From: Mycolicibacterium agri
GTDB lineage: Bacteria > Actinomycetota > Actinomycetes > Mycobacteriales > Mycobacteriaceae
NCBI RefSeq assembly: GCF_002553505.1
Contig: NZ_PDCP01000013.1
Span: 1 to 64,000, forward strand
Direction of reading: 5' to 3'
DNA length: 64,000 nt
A program made the position numbers and the translations under genes. Shown piece after piece: positions 34,719-42,464 of the stretch. The notes under the pieces are model-generated. The model was not told where the DNA came from and ran no database searches. It was given only the letters and a program-made list of their open reading frames with translations. Within the stretch, counting starts at the first letter, position 1. Each line of letters opens with the position of its first letter.

Positions 34719-36410
34719 CTAGTTCTTGACGCGGATGGTGGCGTAGACGTAGTCGATCGCGCGGACGGGACGCACGGCGATGTCGACACGGACGATGCCT
34801 TGCGCGAAGTCCTGTTGCGTCGAATAGACGTCGACGATGAACGCAGGGTCGCTGCCGTCGGTGCTGGGCACCAGCGCACCGGATCGCTCGAGCCGGGTGA
34901 ACGTCGCGATCAGTTGCTGCTTGAGCGCTTCGCGGGCATCGGCGGAATTCAGTTGGCCGATGAAGTTCTCGCTGATCGCTTTCGTCTCGCGGATGCACCG
35001 GTCGGCGACTCGGGTCACCGAGATCTGGTCGCCGATGGTGTTGATGCCCTTCAAGACGATGACGCCTCGGCCGGGGCGTTGTTGCACGACAAGCAGATTG
35101 ACCGCAGGCCCGAGCAGAACGTTCAGCTCGCTTTCTCGATAGTGCGACGGTTGGATGTCGAGCAACTGGGCGGTCTGGAAAGTCGGTGAAATCTCCGGGT
35201 TGATCCGGCTGATGAGACCGACGACCGCGCCGGTGGCTCCCGGAGGAGCCACGAGGACGAACCGCCTGTTGCGAACGGCGGCGGCATGATCGCGCATCGC
35301 ATCGAGGCTGTCCGCGTCGGCAGCGCGGACCGAACCGAACGCGATCCGCGGCGCGGCCGCGTCGCTGGCGACCAGAGCATGTGCGAGCAGCGCTTGGTGG
35401 ATTTGGATGACACTCGCCGAGGCGAGCGCCGGGTCGAAACTGGCCATCACCAAGTCGATGCGCGGTTCGTCAGCCAGCAAATCGATCGCGGCACGGTAGG
35501 CGGCGACATTCGGTGACGTGCCGCCGGCCAAAGCCACCGGGGTAGGCGTCGCCCGTGGCAACCGCGACGCGGCCGGTAGTGAGCTGCGTGGCACCGCGCG
35601 CACGAAGCGGCTCTGCGCCGCGAGCACCGCAGGCAGGTGTCGCGCCGAATCGGGGTCCATCGACAGGCGCTCGAACATTTCCTGCCTGGCGCCGTTGCGG
35701 AGCACCTCGACGGTGATGGCATCATCTTCGCCTGCTATGCGCACTATCACGCCTGCGTCGGTCACGCCCGGCTTCAGTTTGATGTCCATCAACACCGTGC
35801 CTGCCGCGTCCTTCTGCTCGACCGCAGCAGATCCTTGTTCACCGAGCGGATATTCGCCTTCCTTCGGATTCTCGCCATCGAAGTTCGGCTCCACCGCGAC
35901 GACGAATTTCGATTGCTCGTTGACCGTCGAGAACAAGTCCATCGGCTGACCCGGCTGGACCACGAGGTCATCGAAACGCTCGACTTCCTGGTCGTTCTGC
36001 AAGATCCGCAGGGACACCCGGACGGCCTTTCCTGCGGCGTTGGTGACGGTTCCGACGTCGACCTTGAGCTGGTTCGCCCATGCGCCGCGGGACCTTGCGC
36101 GGAGCCTGACGGCAGGCGCCTCATCGGCGTTCATCAGTGTCGCGGTGGCGGCGTTACCACCGTCGACGGCCGAGATGACGAGCTCACGCGCACCGGTCGA
36201 GAGCGCAGCGACCGCTTCCGGCATCGAGGCGAGGGTTCCTGGGCCGCATATGTCCTGCAGTTCCGCGACACGGGTGACGCTGACCAGCCTGGTGGACGGT
36301 GGCCGGTCGACGATGCCGACAATGCCGACGATGCCTGCGGCTGCGGGAAGCGGTGGCAGAACATCGAATGTCGTCTCGACAGATACTCCTGGCACGACTA
36401 GGACAGGCAT
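34719..36410 (-). CDS. Contractile tail sheath protein
   Basis: A 563-residue sheath subunit. The N-terminus PVLVVPGVSVETTF, TRVAELQDICGP, and the C-terminal block FIGQLNSADAREALKQQLIATF then FIVDVYSTQQDFAQGIVRVDIAVRPVRAIDYVYATI are standard for the sheath family, whose C-terminal extension links neighbouring subunits. The middle (residues about 100-290) is a variable insert with beta character. ATG 36410 is chosen over 36422 because GGAGG is placed 6 bp before it. It is the best-recognised structural gene and identifies the cluster as contractile. Confidence 0.93.
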   Translation of the reverse strand: MPVLVVPGVSVETTFDVLPPLPAAAGIVGIVGIVDRPPSTRLVSVTRVAELQDICGPGTLASMPEAVAALSTGARELVISAVDGGNAATATLMNADEAPAVRLRARSRGAWANQLKVDVGTVTNAAGKAVRVSLRILQNDQEVERFDDLVVQPGQPMDLFSTVNEQSKFVVAVEPNFDGENPKEGEYPLGEQGSAAVEQKDAAGTVLMDIKLKPGVTDAGVIVRIAGEDDAITVEVLRNGARQEMFERLSMDPDSARHLPAVLAAQSRFVRAVPRSSLPAASRLPRATPTPVALAGGTSPNVAAYRAAIDLLADEPRIDLVMASFDPALASASVIQIHQALLAHALVASDAAAPRIAFGSVRAADADSLDAMRDHAAAVRNRRFVLVAPPGATGAVVGLISRINPEISPTFQTAQLLDIQPSHYRESELNVLLGPAVNLLVVQQRPGRGVIVLKGINTIGDQISVTRVADRCIRETKAISENFIGQLNSADAREALKQQLIATFTRLERSGALVPSTDGSDPAFIVDVYSTQQDFAQGIVRVDIAVRPVRAIDYVYATIRVKN

Positions 36411-36518
36411 GAAATCCTCCATAAGGGTTGGGGATTCGCATGAACGGTCTGATTCACGCGATCCACTGCATCGGGCGCGCAGCGCGTCGCCACGCCGCTC
36501 GACGCGTATGCGGTTTGA

Positions 36519-36734
36519 TCACTCTTCATCTCGGCGTACCTTCTTGACCGCGTCGTCCATCCAGCTCTGGACTCCCTCGACGAGGTCGCGGGCGCCGGTG
36601 AAGCGGTGCCGTCGTTCCGAGACCGGGTCTACTAATTCACCCGTCACCTTTCCCCCACCCTCGACAACAAGGCGTAGCACGAGTACGAATTCGCTCTTGG
36701 CAGAGAGCTTGTCCGCCGAATCGCCCTCCCTCAT
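36519..36734 (-). CDS. Small protein at the head of the CIS operon
   Basis: A 71-residue acidic/basic mixed protein with the pattern SEFVLVLRLVVEGGGKVTGELVDPVSERRHRF then a short helix DLVEGVQSWMDDAVKK. It resembles a small beta-hairpin plus helix and has no known family to me. ATG 36734 has GAGG about 7 bp upstream. It lies between the putative SARP operator array (36812-36851) and the sheath gene, so it is probably the first gene of the CIS transcript. Confidence 0.65.
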   Translation of the reverse strand: MREGDSADKLSAKSEFVLVLRLVVEGGGKVTGELVDPVSERRHRFTGARDLVEGVQSWMDDAVKKVRRDEE

Positions 36735-36811
36735 GTGAACCTCATCAGCTTGGCCAGAGCCCAGTTGTACCGGTGCGGTCTGAGTCGGATGTGAGCCTGC
36801 GCGGCCCGGCT

Positions 36812-36851
36812 ACTGAGTTGTCGCTCAGGTTTCGATGAGGTTTGGTTGAGG
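36812..36851 (-). promoter_or_regulatory. Four heptamers with 11-bp periodicity, putative SARP operator
   Basis: Read on the minus strand, CCTCAAC (36851-36845), CCTCATC (36840-36834), CCTGAGC (36829-36823) and ACTCAGT (36818-36812) start exactly 11 bp apart. Their linkers are CAAA, GAAA and GACA. SARP-family activators bind direct heptamer repeats at 11-bp spacing. The array lies just beyond the 3' end of the SARP-like gene and 78 bp upstream of the first CIS gene, in the right orientation to activate it. Two further heptamer-like sites (GGCTCAC, GACTCAG; 36797-36780), also 11 bp apart, follow downstream. Confidence 0.6.
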
Positions 36852-36873
36852 CGGTGATCGCCGCGGCACGGAG

Positions 36874-37713
36874 TCAGATCTGACCAGGATTGGTCCGCAC
36901 CAGCTGGAAGAGCTGTTCTGTGGCCGGTTCCGGGGTGGCGTCGAACTCCTCGACGAGGATGAGCCTGCAGGTGTTGTACTGCCGCAGCGCTTGGGCACGC
37001 GCTCCCAGTCGCACGTATGCCCGCATCGTCATGCGGTGCGCGTCTTCACGGCATGGATCAATGCTCAATAGGCGTAGAGCACACGCCAGCGCCTGCTCGT
37101 AGTTGGCGAGTTCGAAGTAGGCATCGGCCAACCGCGCCAGAGTGTTCAGGCAGATGGCGCGCAGCCGCTCGCGCTCCAGCAGATCCGAGATGTCCAGGTG
37201 CGACGCGAGGTCACCGCGATAGAGGAAAAGGGCTCGTTCGTAGGCGTCGATGGCCGCTGCGACCGAACCCGCCGAACGCAAGCGGTCCCCGATACCGACG
37301 GCTGACTCGAACTCGAGCACGTCAACTCTCAGCCCGCCGTCGAGATTCAACAAATAATGGGTCTGCATGTGCACGATCGGCGGCTGCCCGCCGATGGCAT
37401 CCGCCAGCTGTGTCTTGAGCCCGTGCACAAGGGTGTTCAGGCACTGCTTCGACAAGGCGGGCTCGGTGCCCGGCCAGATCTTCTCGAACAACGTCTCGCG
37501 GTGCACTCCGGAGCGGGCGCGCACTGCAAGCAGGCTGAGCAGTTGTTCGGCTTTACCGCCAGGCCGCAGCGATGCCGGCTGGCCCAACTTGAGTAATTGA
37601 AAGGGACCCAGCAATCGAATGAAGACGCCGGCGCGTTCCGCGGCGTTGTCCCGGCATGGACTCGGTTGCTGTTCAACGGATGTTCGCGACGGAGTTGCCG
37701 GAGCCGCTGTCAT
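36874..37713 (-). CDS. SARP/BTAD-domain transcriptional regulator
   Basis: A 279-residue protein of the SARP type: an OmpR-like winged helix (residues about 30-125; FIRLLGPFQLLKLGQPASLR, QLLSLLAVRA, LFEKIWPG, LNTLVHGLKTQL) and a bacterial transcriptional activation domain (about 130-275; DVLEFESAV, YRGDLASHLD, YEQALACALRLLSIDPCREDAHR). SARPs activate secondary-metabolite and secretion clusters by binding 11-bp-spaced direct repeats. Such repeats are found immediately downstream, ahead of the CIS genes, which makes it the likely CIS activator. ATG 37713 has AGGCGG upstream. No sensor domain is present. Confidence 0.87.
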   Translation of the reverse strand: MTAAPATPSRTSVEQQPSPCRDNAAERAGVFIRLLGPFQLLKLGQPASLRPGGKAEQLLSLLAVRARSGVHRETLFEKIWPGTEPALSKQCLNTLVHGLKTQLADAIGGQPPIVHMQTHYLLNLDGGLRVDVLEFESAVGIGDRLRSAGSVAAAIDAYERALFLYRGDLASHLDISDLLERERLRAICLNTLARLADAYFELANYEQALACALRLLSIDPCREDAHRMTMRAYVRLGARAQALRQYNTCRLILVEEFDATPEPATEQLFQLVRTNPGQI

Positions 37714-38083
37714 TTCAACCGCCTCGCTGGGTGAACAGATGTGTCAATTATTTCGCCGCGTTGATGAGCGGCGTAGCGTAATCGACTACTCTCTTCGTTT
37801 CGTTGATGAGCGACCGAGCAAATAGTCGCATCCGAACAACTCCGGCTAATGCCGCGCATATTGCTGACGCGGCTGGGCGCCGTCTCGGCTCAGCGCTGAA
37901 GGATTCGCGATGCAGCGCAAAACGCGCACTCAGGTGCCGCGCCCAGAAAAACGGCGTTATTCGCTGAAGCCCGTTCCGGCATAGGGCGCGGCGTGACGCT
38001 CGATTCTGAATTGGCTGTCAGACAATGAATTCAAGAGCTGGTCATATTGCCCGACGCTCGATGCACTCCACTGTGCGGAGACC
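37714..38083. promoter_or_regulatory. 370-bp AT-richer intergenic region upstream of the SARP gene
   Basis: No gene is seen. It contains two copies of GTTGATGAGCG 42 bp apart (37760-37770, 37802-37812) and between them GTAG-8-ACTACTC (37773-37791). This is related to the motif seen at 42233-42246 and 46756-46771. On the minus strand the repeated element reads CGCTCATCAAC, which contains the CTCATC core of the heptamer array downstream, so the regulator may control itself. AATAAT just before TTGACAC (minus strand, about 37745-37755) is a possible -10. Confidence 0.45.
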
Positions 38084-40906
38084 CTATTGATAGAACTGCC
38101 GAAGACCCTGCGGTCCCTTGTAGAAATCGGGCAGATGCTCGAACGCCTCCAGTACATCGAATATCGCCGGATCGTCGATGACCGTGGCAGCGTCGAGCGC
38201 CACACTCGACAACGGTGGCAGCCCCGCAAACGGTGTCGGTCCACCGTCGACTCCGATCGGTTGCATGTCGAGTTCGATGTCGATTGGAGGCTCGCTGCCG
38301 AGTGGCTCGAAGATTCCCGGATTGTTTCGGGGCGTATCAAGATCGGCCAGCACGGCATCGAGCCTGTCGCGGGCGGCCTTGAACGTCAGTGTTCCGAGGA
38401 GCGAATCCGGATGCTGCAGATGCAGACGTTTCTTTCGGCCGCCGACGGTCAGCGGTTCGGTCACGGTGTCAGAAAGGCCGGCCATCCTCATCAGCTTGGC
38501 GTCACCGCAACGCGGTATGCCGCCGACCGTCACCAGCTTGACTTCACGCTCGGTGGCACGAATCAAGTTCTCGTACGGGTCGTCGTGCCGGGCGTCCAGG
38601 ACGAGGAGGTCGGCCAGTTTCCCGGCTTCGATTGTTCCGAGATGCTCTTGCCACGCTGCGGCGCGTGCAGCGTGCGTGGTCACCGCCTTGGCGAGGTCTT
38701 CGAAGTCCAGGCGCTCGGCAGCCGAGTCGACCTGTTGGGCGCAGAGCCATGCCACCTTCAGTTCCATCAAGAGGTTGCGGCTGCCGCTCGGCGTCCAGTC
38801 ACATCCCAGCGCGAACAACGACTTCTGCTTCTTCAACACGGCTGGATCGATCGTCTGCCCGTACAGAAGTGAATTCGACAGCGGCGACCAGACGATCCAG
38901 GATTTGGCTGACTTCATGGCCCGGTGCTGTGCAGGCTGCAGACCGAGGCTGTGGATGCCGATCAGATTCTCGCGTAGCAGCGCATTGTCTTTCAGCAGGA
39001 CGAACTGCTGGCGGGCTTTGGTGTCGATCCCCTCGGCCAGGTGGAAGAACAACCGGCGACCGGTGTCGAGGCTCGCGCGCATATCCGCCGTCGCCTGTTG
39101 ATCGATGTCGATGACACGGGAGCCGGCGGTTTTCAGATCCGGATCGTCGGGTGCCTCGAAATTCCGTATCAAGCCGCGGTAGAAGCCTTGTCCACCGAAT
39201 CGCGACCGCAATCCCTGTGTCGAGGTCACCCCGCCCAGGAGCAGTTTGACTTCGACATAGCGGATGACCGCCTTGATCGCGTTGCGGCCGCTGGCCACCA
39301 AGACATCCATCGGTTCGCCGATATGCCGGGAGTATTCGGGGTGGCGTAACCACTGTGCGCGATTGTCGAAGCGGCGAGGCGGTTTCCACAGCGGCAACAC
39401 GTTGTAGGGGAGGTGGTTGTGGAGGTCCAGAAGTCCGGGATAGATCATGCCGCCTGTGTCGATTGTCCGTGCTTCCGAGAAGCCGTCGGGCACACCGTCA
39501 TCGACATCAGCGACCGCAGCGATCCGACCATCGGCGATGTACACGACACCGTTGGGCCTCGGATCTGCGGCCATGGAGACCACGGTTCCGCGCAAGGCCA
39601 GTCGCTCGTGCGGCGCAGTCGCATCGAATGCGCCGACCCTCGGCGACTCGGCTGCGCGCACGCGTACCAGATCCGTTAGCAGACGCATCTGTTCGGCCTT
39701 GTCCACCAACGGATCGCGGACGTCAGGCGCAGGGGCCAGCGGCCCAACCTGCCCCGGCGCGATCGGCCGCAACTCCTGCTCGTAATCGCACGGCCCGATG
39801 CGGTACAGCGCGTTGGAACAGAACACACACATCCCGCGGCCCCGTTGAAGGTGACCGGACTGTGGCCGAAACACCAGGTTGCCGCCCTCCACTTCCTCGT
39901 CGAGGACGTCGATGGCGCGCGTCAGCATCGCATCGAATTCTTGCGGCCGTGCTGACGCGTGGGGCATGAAGATCACGCGCGCGTCGAGGTTCGTGCCATC
40001 CGACAATTGTCCGTAGCGGATGCGGATCGTGCGCTCGAACAGGTCCGCAAGCCGCTCGCCGGGTTCCGGGGCACCTTCGACGAAGCGGCCGGACAGCGCG
40101 GCGATGAACTCGCGGGCGGTCGTCTGACTGAACACGATGATGACCGCAGGCAGGCTTTGAACGAGTTGGCGCAGAAAGTATCTCCGTTCGTAAAAGCATT
40201 CCCGGACAATGCCTTTGCTGCGTGCGGTCCCCATGACGGGCATGTCGGGATCCTCTGGGCTGGGTCGGACGACCCAGCGCGCCGACGGGCAGGCCACCAT
40301 GTTCGCGTAGGCGATGTCTTCTCCCACCGCGAGCTTGTGCGGATGCCATTGCCGCCGCTGCGCGAGGCCGTCGAGCAGCCGCTGGTACTGCGCGTACATC
40401 AGCACCCGGGCGGGTTCGACGGGTATGTCGCCGCCGGGGACGGTCAAGGGCCGCGGTGAGGCCGGTCCGTCGCTGTCGGTGCCGAGCAGCTCCTCGTAGT
40501 CGGTGAGGGGAATGTTGAGTTTGTCGCGGGTCCGGTATCGGAAGTAGTGGGCGTATTGAAGGACGTCATCAAAATAGGGATGAATCGCGTTGCGGGTGGA
40601 GTCGGTCCAGCCGGGCAGATTCGGGTTGATGCCGACGCACAGGATGGGTGCCTTGCGGCAACCCGACAACAGCTCGGGCACTACCTGCCGCTTGCCGGCG
40701 TACACCACCGGCAGATCTATTCGCGGCTGCTCGGGTGGGCCCGCACTGGCGTAGTCATAACTGTGATAGAAACCCCACTCGCCGAAATAGGAGCAGGGGT
40801 GCGGCTCGGTCGCCGAATCGTAGGTCTGTCGCATGGACAGACACGGCATGACTTCGAGGACGAGCTCGACTTCGATCGGCAGTCTGGATACAAGCGGGTC
40901 GGCCAT
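38084..40906 (-). CDS. UDG-like / amidohydrolase fusion protein
   Basis: A 940-residue two-part soluble protein. The N-terminal about 400 residues look like the uracil-DNA-glycosylase superfamily: PILCVGINPNLPGW (residues 87-100), ANMVACPSARW, and VIFMPHASARPQEF. The C-terminal about 480 residues are a zinc amidohydrolase of the deaminase/chlorohydrolase type: HNH at 496-498 in GLLDLHNHLPYN, FFHLAEG, GIHSLGL and LGCDWTPSGSRN. Between them is a cysteine pair CVFC. AGGAGG lies 5 bp before ATG 40906. It follows the nucleoside phosphorylase-like gene by 13 bp on the same strand. Together they suggest nucleobase release and deamination. No signal peptide; substrate and role (metabolic, defence or cargo) are unknown. 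Confidence 0.7.
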   Translation of the reverse strand: MADPLVSRLPIEVELVLEVMPCLSMRQTYDSATEPHPCSYFGEWGFYHSYDYASAGPPEQPRIDLPVVYAGKRQVVPELLSGCRKAPILCVGINPNLPGWTDSTRNAIHPYFDDVLQYAHYFRYRTRDKLNIPLTDYEELLGTDSDGPASPRPLTVPGGDIPVEPARVLMYAQYQRLLDGLAQRRQWHPHKLAVGEDIAYANMVACPSARWVVRPSPEDPDMPVMGTARSKGIVRECFYERRYFLRQLVQSLPAVIIVFSQTTAREFIAALSGRFVEGAPEPGERLADLFERTIRIRYGQLSDGTNLDARVIFMPHASARPQEFDAMLTRAIDVLDEEVEGGNLVFRPQSGHLQRGRGMCVFCSNALYRIGPCDYEQELRPIAPGQVGPLAPAPDVRDPLVDKAEQMRLLTDLVRVRAAESPRVGAFDATAPHERLALRGTVVSMAADPRPNGVVYIADGRIAAVADVDDGVPDGFSEARTIDTGGMIYPGLLDLHNHLPYNVLPLWKPPRRFDNRAQWLRHPEYSRHIGEPMDVLVASGRNAIKAVIRYVEVKLLLGGVTSTQGLRSRFGGQGFYRGLIRNFEAPDDPDLKTAGSRVIDIDQQATADMRASLDTGRRLFFHLAEGIDTKARQQFVLLKDNALLRENLIGIHSLGLQPAQHRAMKSAKSWIVWSPLSNSLLYGQTIDPAVLKKQKSLFALGCDWTPSGSRNLLMELKVAWLCAQQVDSAAERLDFEDLAKAVTTHAARAAAWQEHLGTIEAGKLADLLVLDARHDDPYENLIRATEREVKLVTVGGIPRCGDAKLMRMAGLSDTVTEPLTVGGRKKRLHLQHPDSLLGTLTFKAARDRLDAVLADLDTPRNNPGIFEPLGSEPPIDIELDMQPIGVDGGPTPFAGLPPLSSVALDAATVIDDPAIFDVLEAFEHLPDFYKGPQGLRQFYQ

Positions 40907-40919
40907 GACGCCTCCTGGT

Positions 40920-42128
40920 CTAGGCGGTCATCGCCCATGTGGCGATGGCGCTGTTCACACTCGTCCAGTAGCCATAGGCCTCGTAGTACCACACTGCCCA
41001 GTGCGCCTGCATATTGAGCGCGCGGCGCATCTGCGGCGGAACCGCTGGGTTGTCGCCGGCAGGGAGTTCGCCGTTGATCTGTGGATCGGACGCGTTGCGG
41101 ATCACCAACCAGTCCGGCGTATCGAGGCCTTCGTCGCGCATCTCTTCGACAACCATGCCGAGGACGGCATCGCCCATCTCCACACCGCAGCCCAGCTTGT
41201 GCATGCCATTGGTTGACGTACCGAACTCGAACGAGTCCGTCGTCAGCATCGGATGGAATTCCGGAAAATCGCGACCGTCGATGCGGAAGTCGGGGTCGTT
41301 GGTGAACCCATTCACGAGCTTGGGCGGTTTGTACTTTCGGGTAGGCACGCCGAAGGTCGGTTCGACGAGTTTGGCGGCGTGCACCGCGAGAAGATCTGCA
41401 GCCGTGGCCAGGCGGGCTGTCGGGATATCGAACGTCGTGCACCTGTACTCGGTGTGGGCAAATGGCTCGTTGCGAAATTCCTGCGACAGCCGGAACTTCG
41501 CGGCCCGAGTGATCATGACATCGCCCAATTCGTGCGCCGGACAGGTCATGCCTGAGATCTTCACCGTGCCGGTTGGCGGAAACGTCGCCCCGGCCGTGCC
41601 AACCGTAATGACCAGCGACGGCTTGACTTCGTCGATCATCTGCCGGAAGAAACGCTTGACCGGCAGGGTTGCCGTCCCGTCCCCCGTACGAACTCCGTCC
41701 TGGTTCAAGTGAAGTTCCGATTTGACGCAGAGCAGATCGCGTCCGGCGATTTGTGTCGGAAAGTAACTGCCGAGACGTTGCGCGTTCCGCGCGGGGGCAC
41801 CCTTACGGATGCCGGGAAGATAGGTCGGGAAATCTTTGGCGTAGCGGTACCAAGAATTGCGCCCGAACCCGGGCGTGAGAACGTCGGCAAGGGCATCGTG
41901 CTCGGCGACGGTCCACGTCACTACCAACACGTCGGCTCGCGGCAGCGGGTCGGTGGTTGTGGGCTCGTCCTGCAGCGGTTGGGGTTGCGGCGCTTCGCCG
42001 GCCGGAAACGGCAGGCCTAGCGCGATCATCGGGGCGGGTGCTGGGGGCTGGCGAGGGCCGCGGTCTGCCTCCGTTGCGCCGAACTCGATGATCCGTCGCC
42101 GAGGATCCTCGAACTGAGGTGCGGGCAT
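40920..42128 (-). CDS. Nucleoside phosphorylase-like protein
   Basis: A 402-residue protein. After a Pro-rich N-terminal 70 residues comes a PNP/UDP-phosphorylase-like domain: PRADVLVVTWTVAEHDALAD, SLVITVGTAGATF, and GCGVEMGDAVLGMVVEEM with LVIRNASDPQ. The usual MEG motif of true phosphorylases is replaced by EMGD, so catalysis may differ. ATG 42128 is preceded by AGAGAGG. It is the first gene of a two-gene unit with the UDG-like/amidohydrolase gene. This fold also occurs in bacterial conflict and nucleotide-depletion proteins, which fits an effector idea but does not prove it. Confidence 0.7.
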   Translation of the reverse strand: MPAPQFEDPRRRIIEFGATEADRGPRQPPAPAPMIALGLPFPAGEAPQPQPLQDEPTTTDPLPRADVLVVTWTVAEHDALADVLTPGFGRNSWYRYAKDFPTYLPGIRKGAPARNAQRLGSYFPTQIAGRDLLCVKSELHLNQDGVRTGDGTATLPVKRFFRQMIDEVKPSLVITVGTAGATFPPTGTVKISGMTCPAHELGDVMITRAAKFRLSQEFRNEPFAHTEYRCTTFDIPTARLATAADLLAVHAAKLVEPTFGVPTRKYKPPKLVNGFTNDPDFRIDGRDFPEFHPMLTTDSFEFGTSTNGMHKLGCGVEMGDAVLGMVVEEMRDEGLDTPDWLVIRNASDPQINGELPAGDNPAVPPQMRRALNMQAHWAVWYYEAYGYWTSVNSAIATWAMTA

Positions 42129-42464
42129 AATCGCCTCTCTTTCTGGATGGCTCGGATCATGTTGCTCAACAGTGACGGTCGGCTTTCGGCGGTTGTGCAC
42201 TTATCCTGCCGCTTCGGCCGCCGTTGATGTGCGTAGTTGACTACTCGATATAAAGAGGAAAGCGATCGATAAAGAATTCAAATCAACGCTTAAGGTGAGC
42301 GCTTCGGGTTGGGCCGGTGCAATGTTTCGTCGCCCACGCACCAAGGGTCAGCGGGCAAAAAATCGGTGGCATTGTTTCCGTGTCGAATTCAGTCTTTTCG
42401 ACCAGCGGTTCGCCGTATTCTCAGCGCATCGGTTCCCGCCTACTGTCATAGATCTGGGGTAATC
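42129..42464. promoter_or_regulatory. 336-bp divergent intergenic region with shared motif
   Basis: No gene is seen. GTTGATG (42223-42229) is followed by GTAGTTGACTACTC (42233-42246), whose GTAGT-TG-ACTAC core is palindromic and related to the motifs at 37773 and 46756. GATATAAAG directly after it could be a -10 for transcription towards the peptidase. The stretch 42240-42300 is strikingly AT-rich for this genome. The region separates the divergent phosphorylase-like and peptidase genes. Confidence 0.45.

Noticed and set aside
12064..36734. Prophage interpretation of the tail genes
   Set aside because: Only tail-type genes are present; I found no capsid, portal, terminase, replication, lysis or integrase proteins, and a SARP regulator and enzymes flank the tail genes.
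12064..36734. Type VI secretion system
   Set aside because: There are no TssJ/L/M membrane-complex proteins, no TssB/TssC two-part sheath and no ClpV; the single sheath and P2-like order fit a CIS instead.
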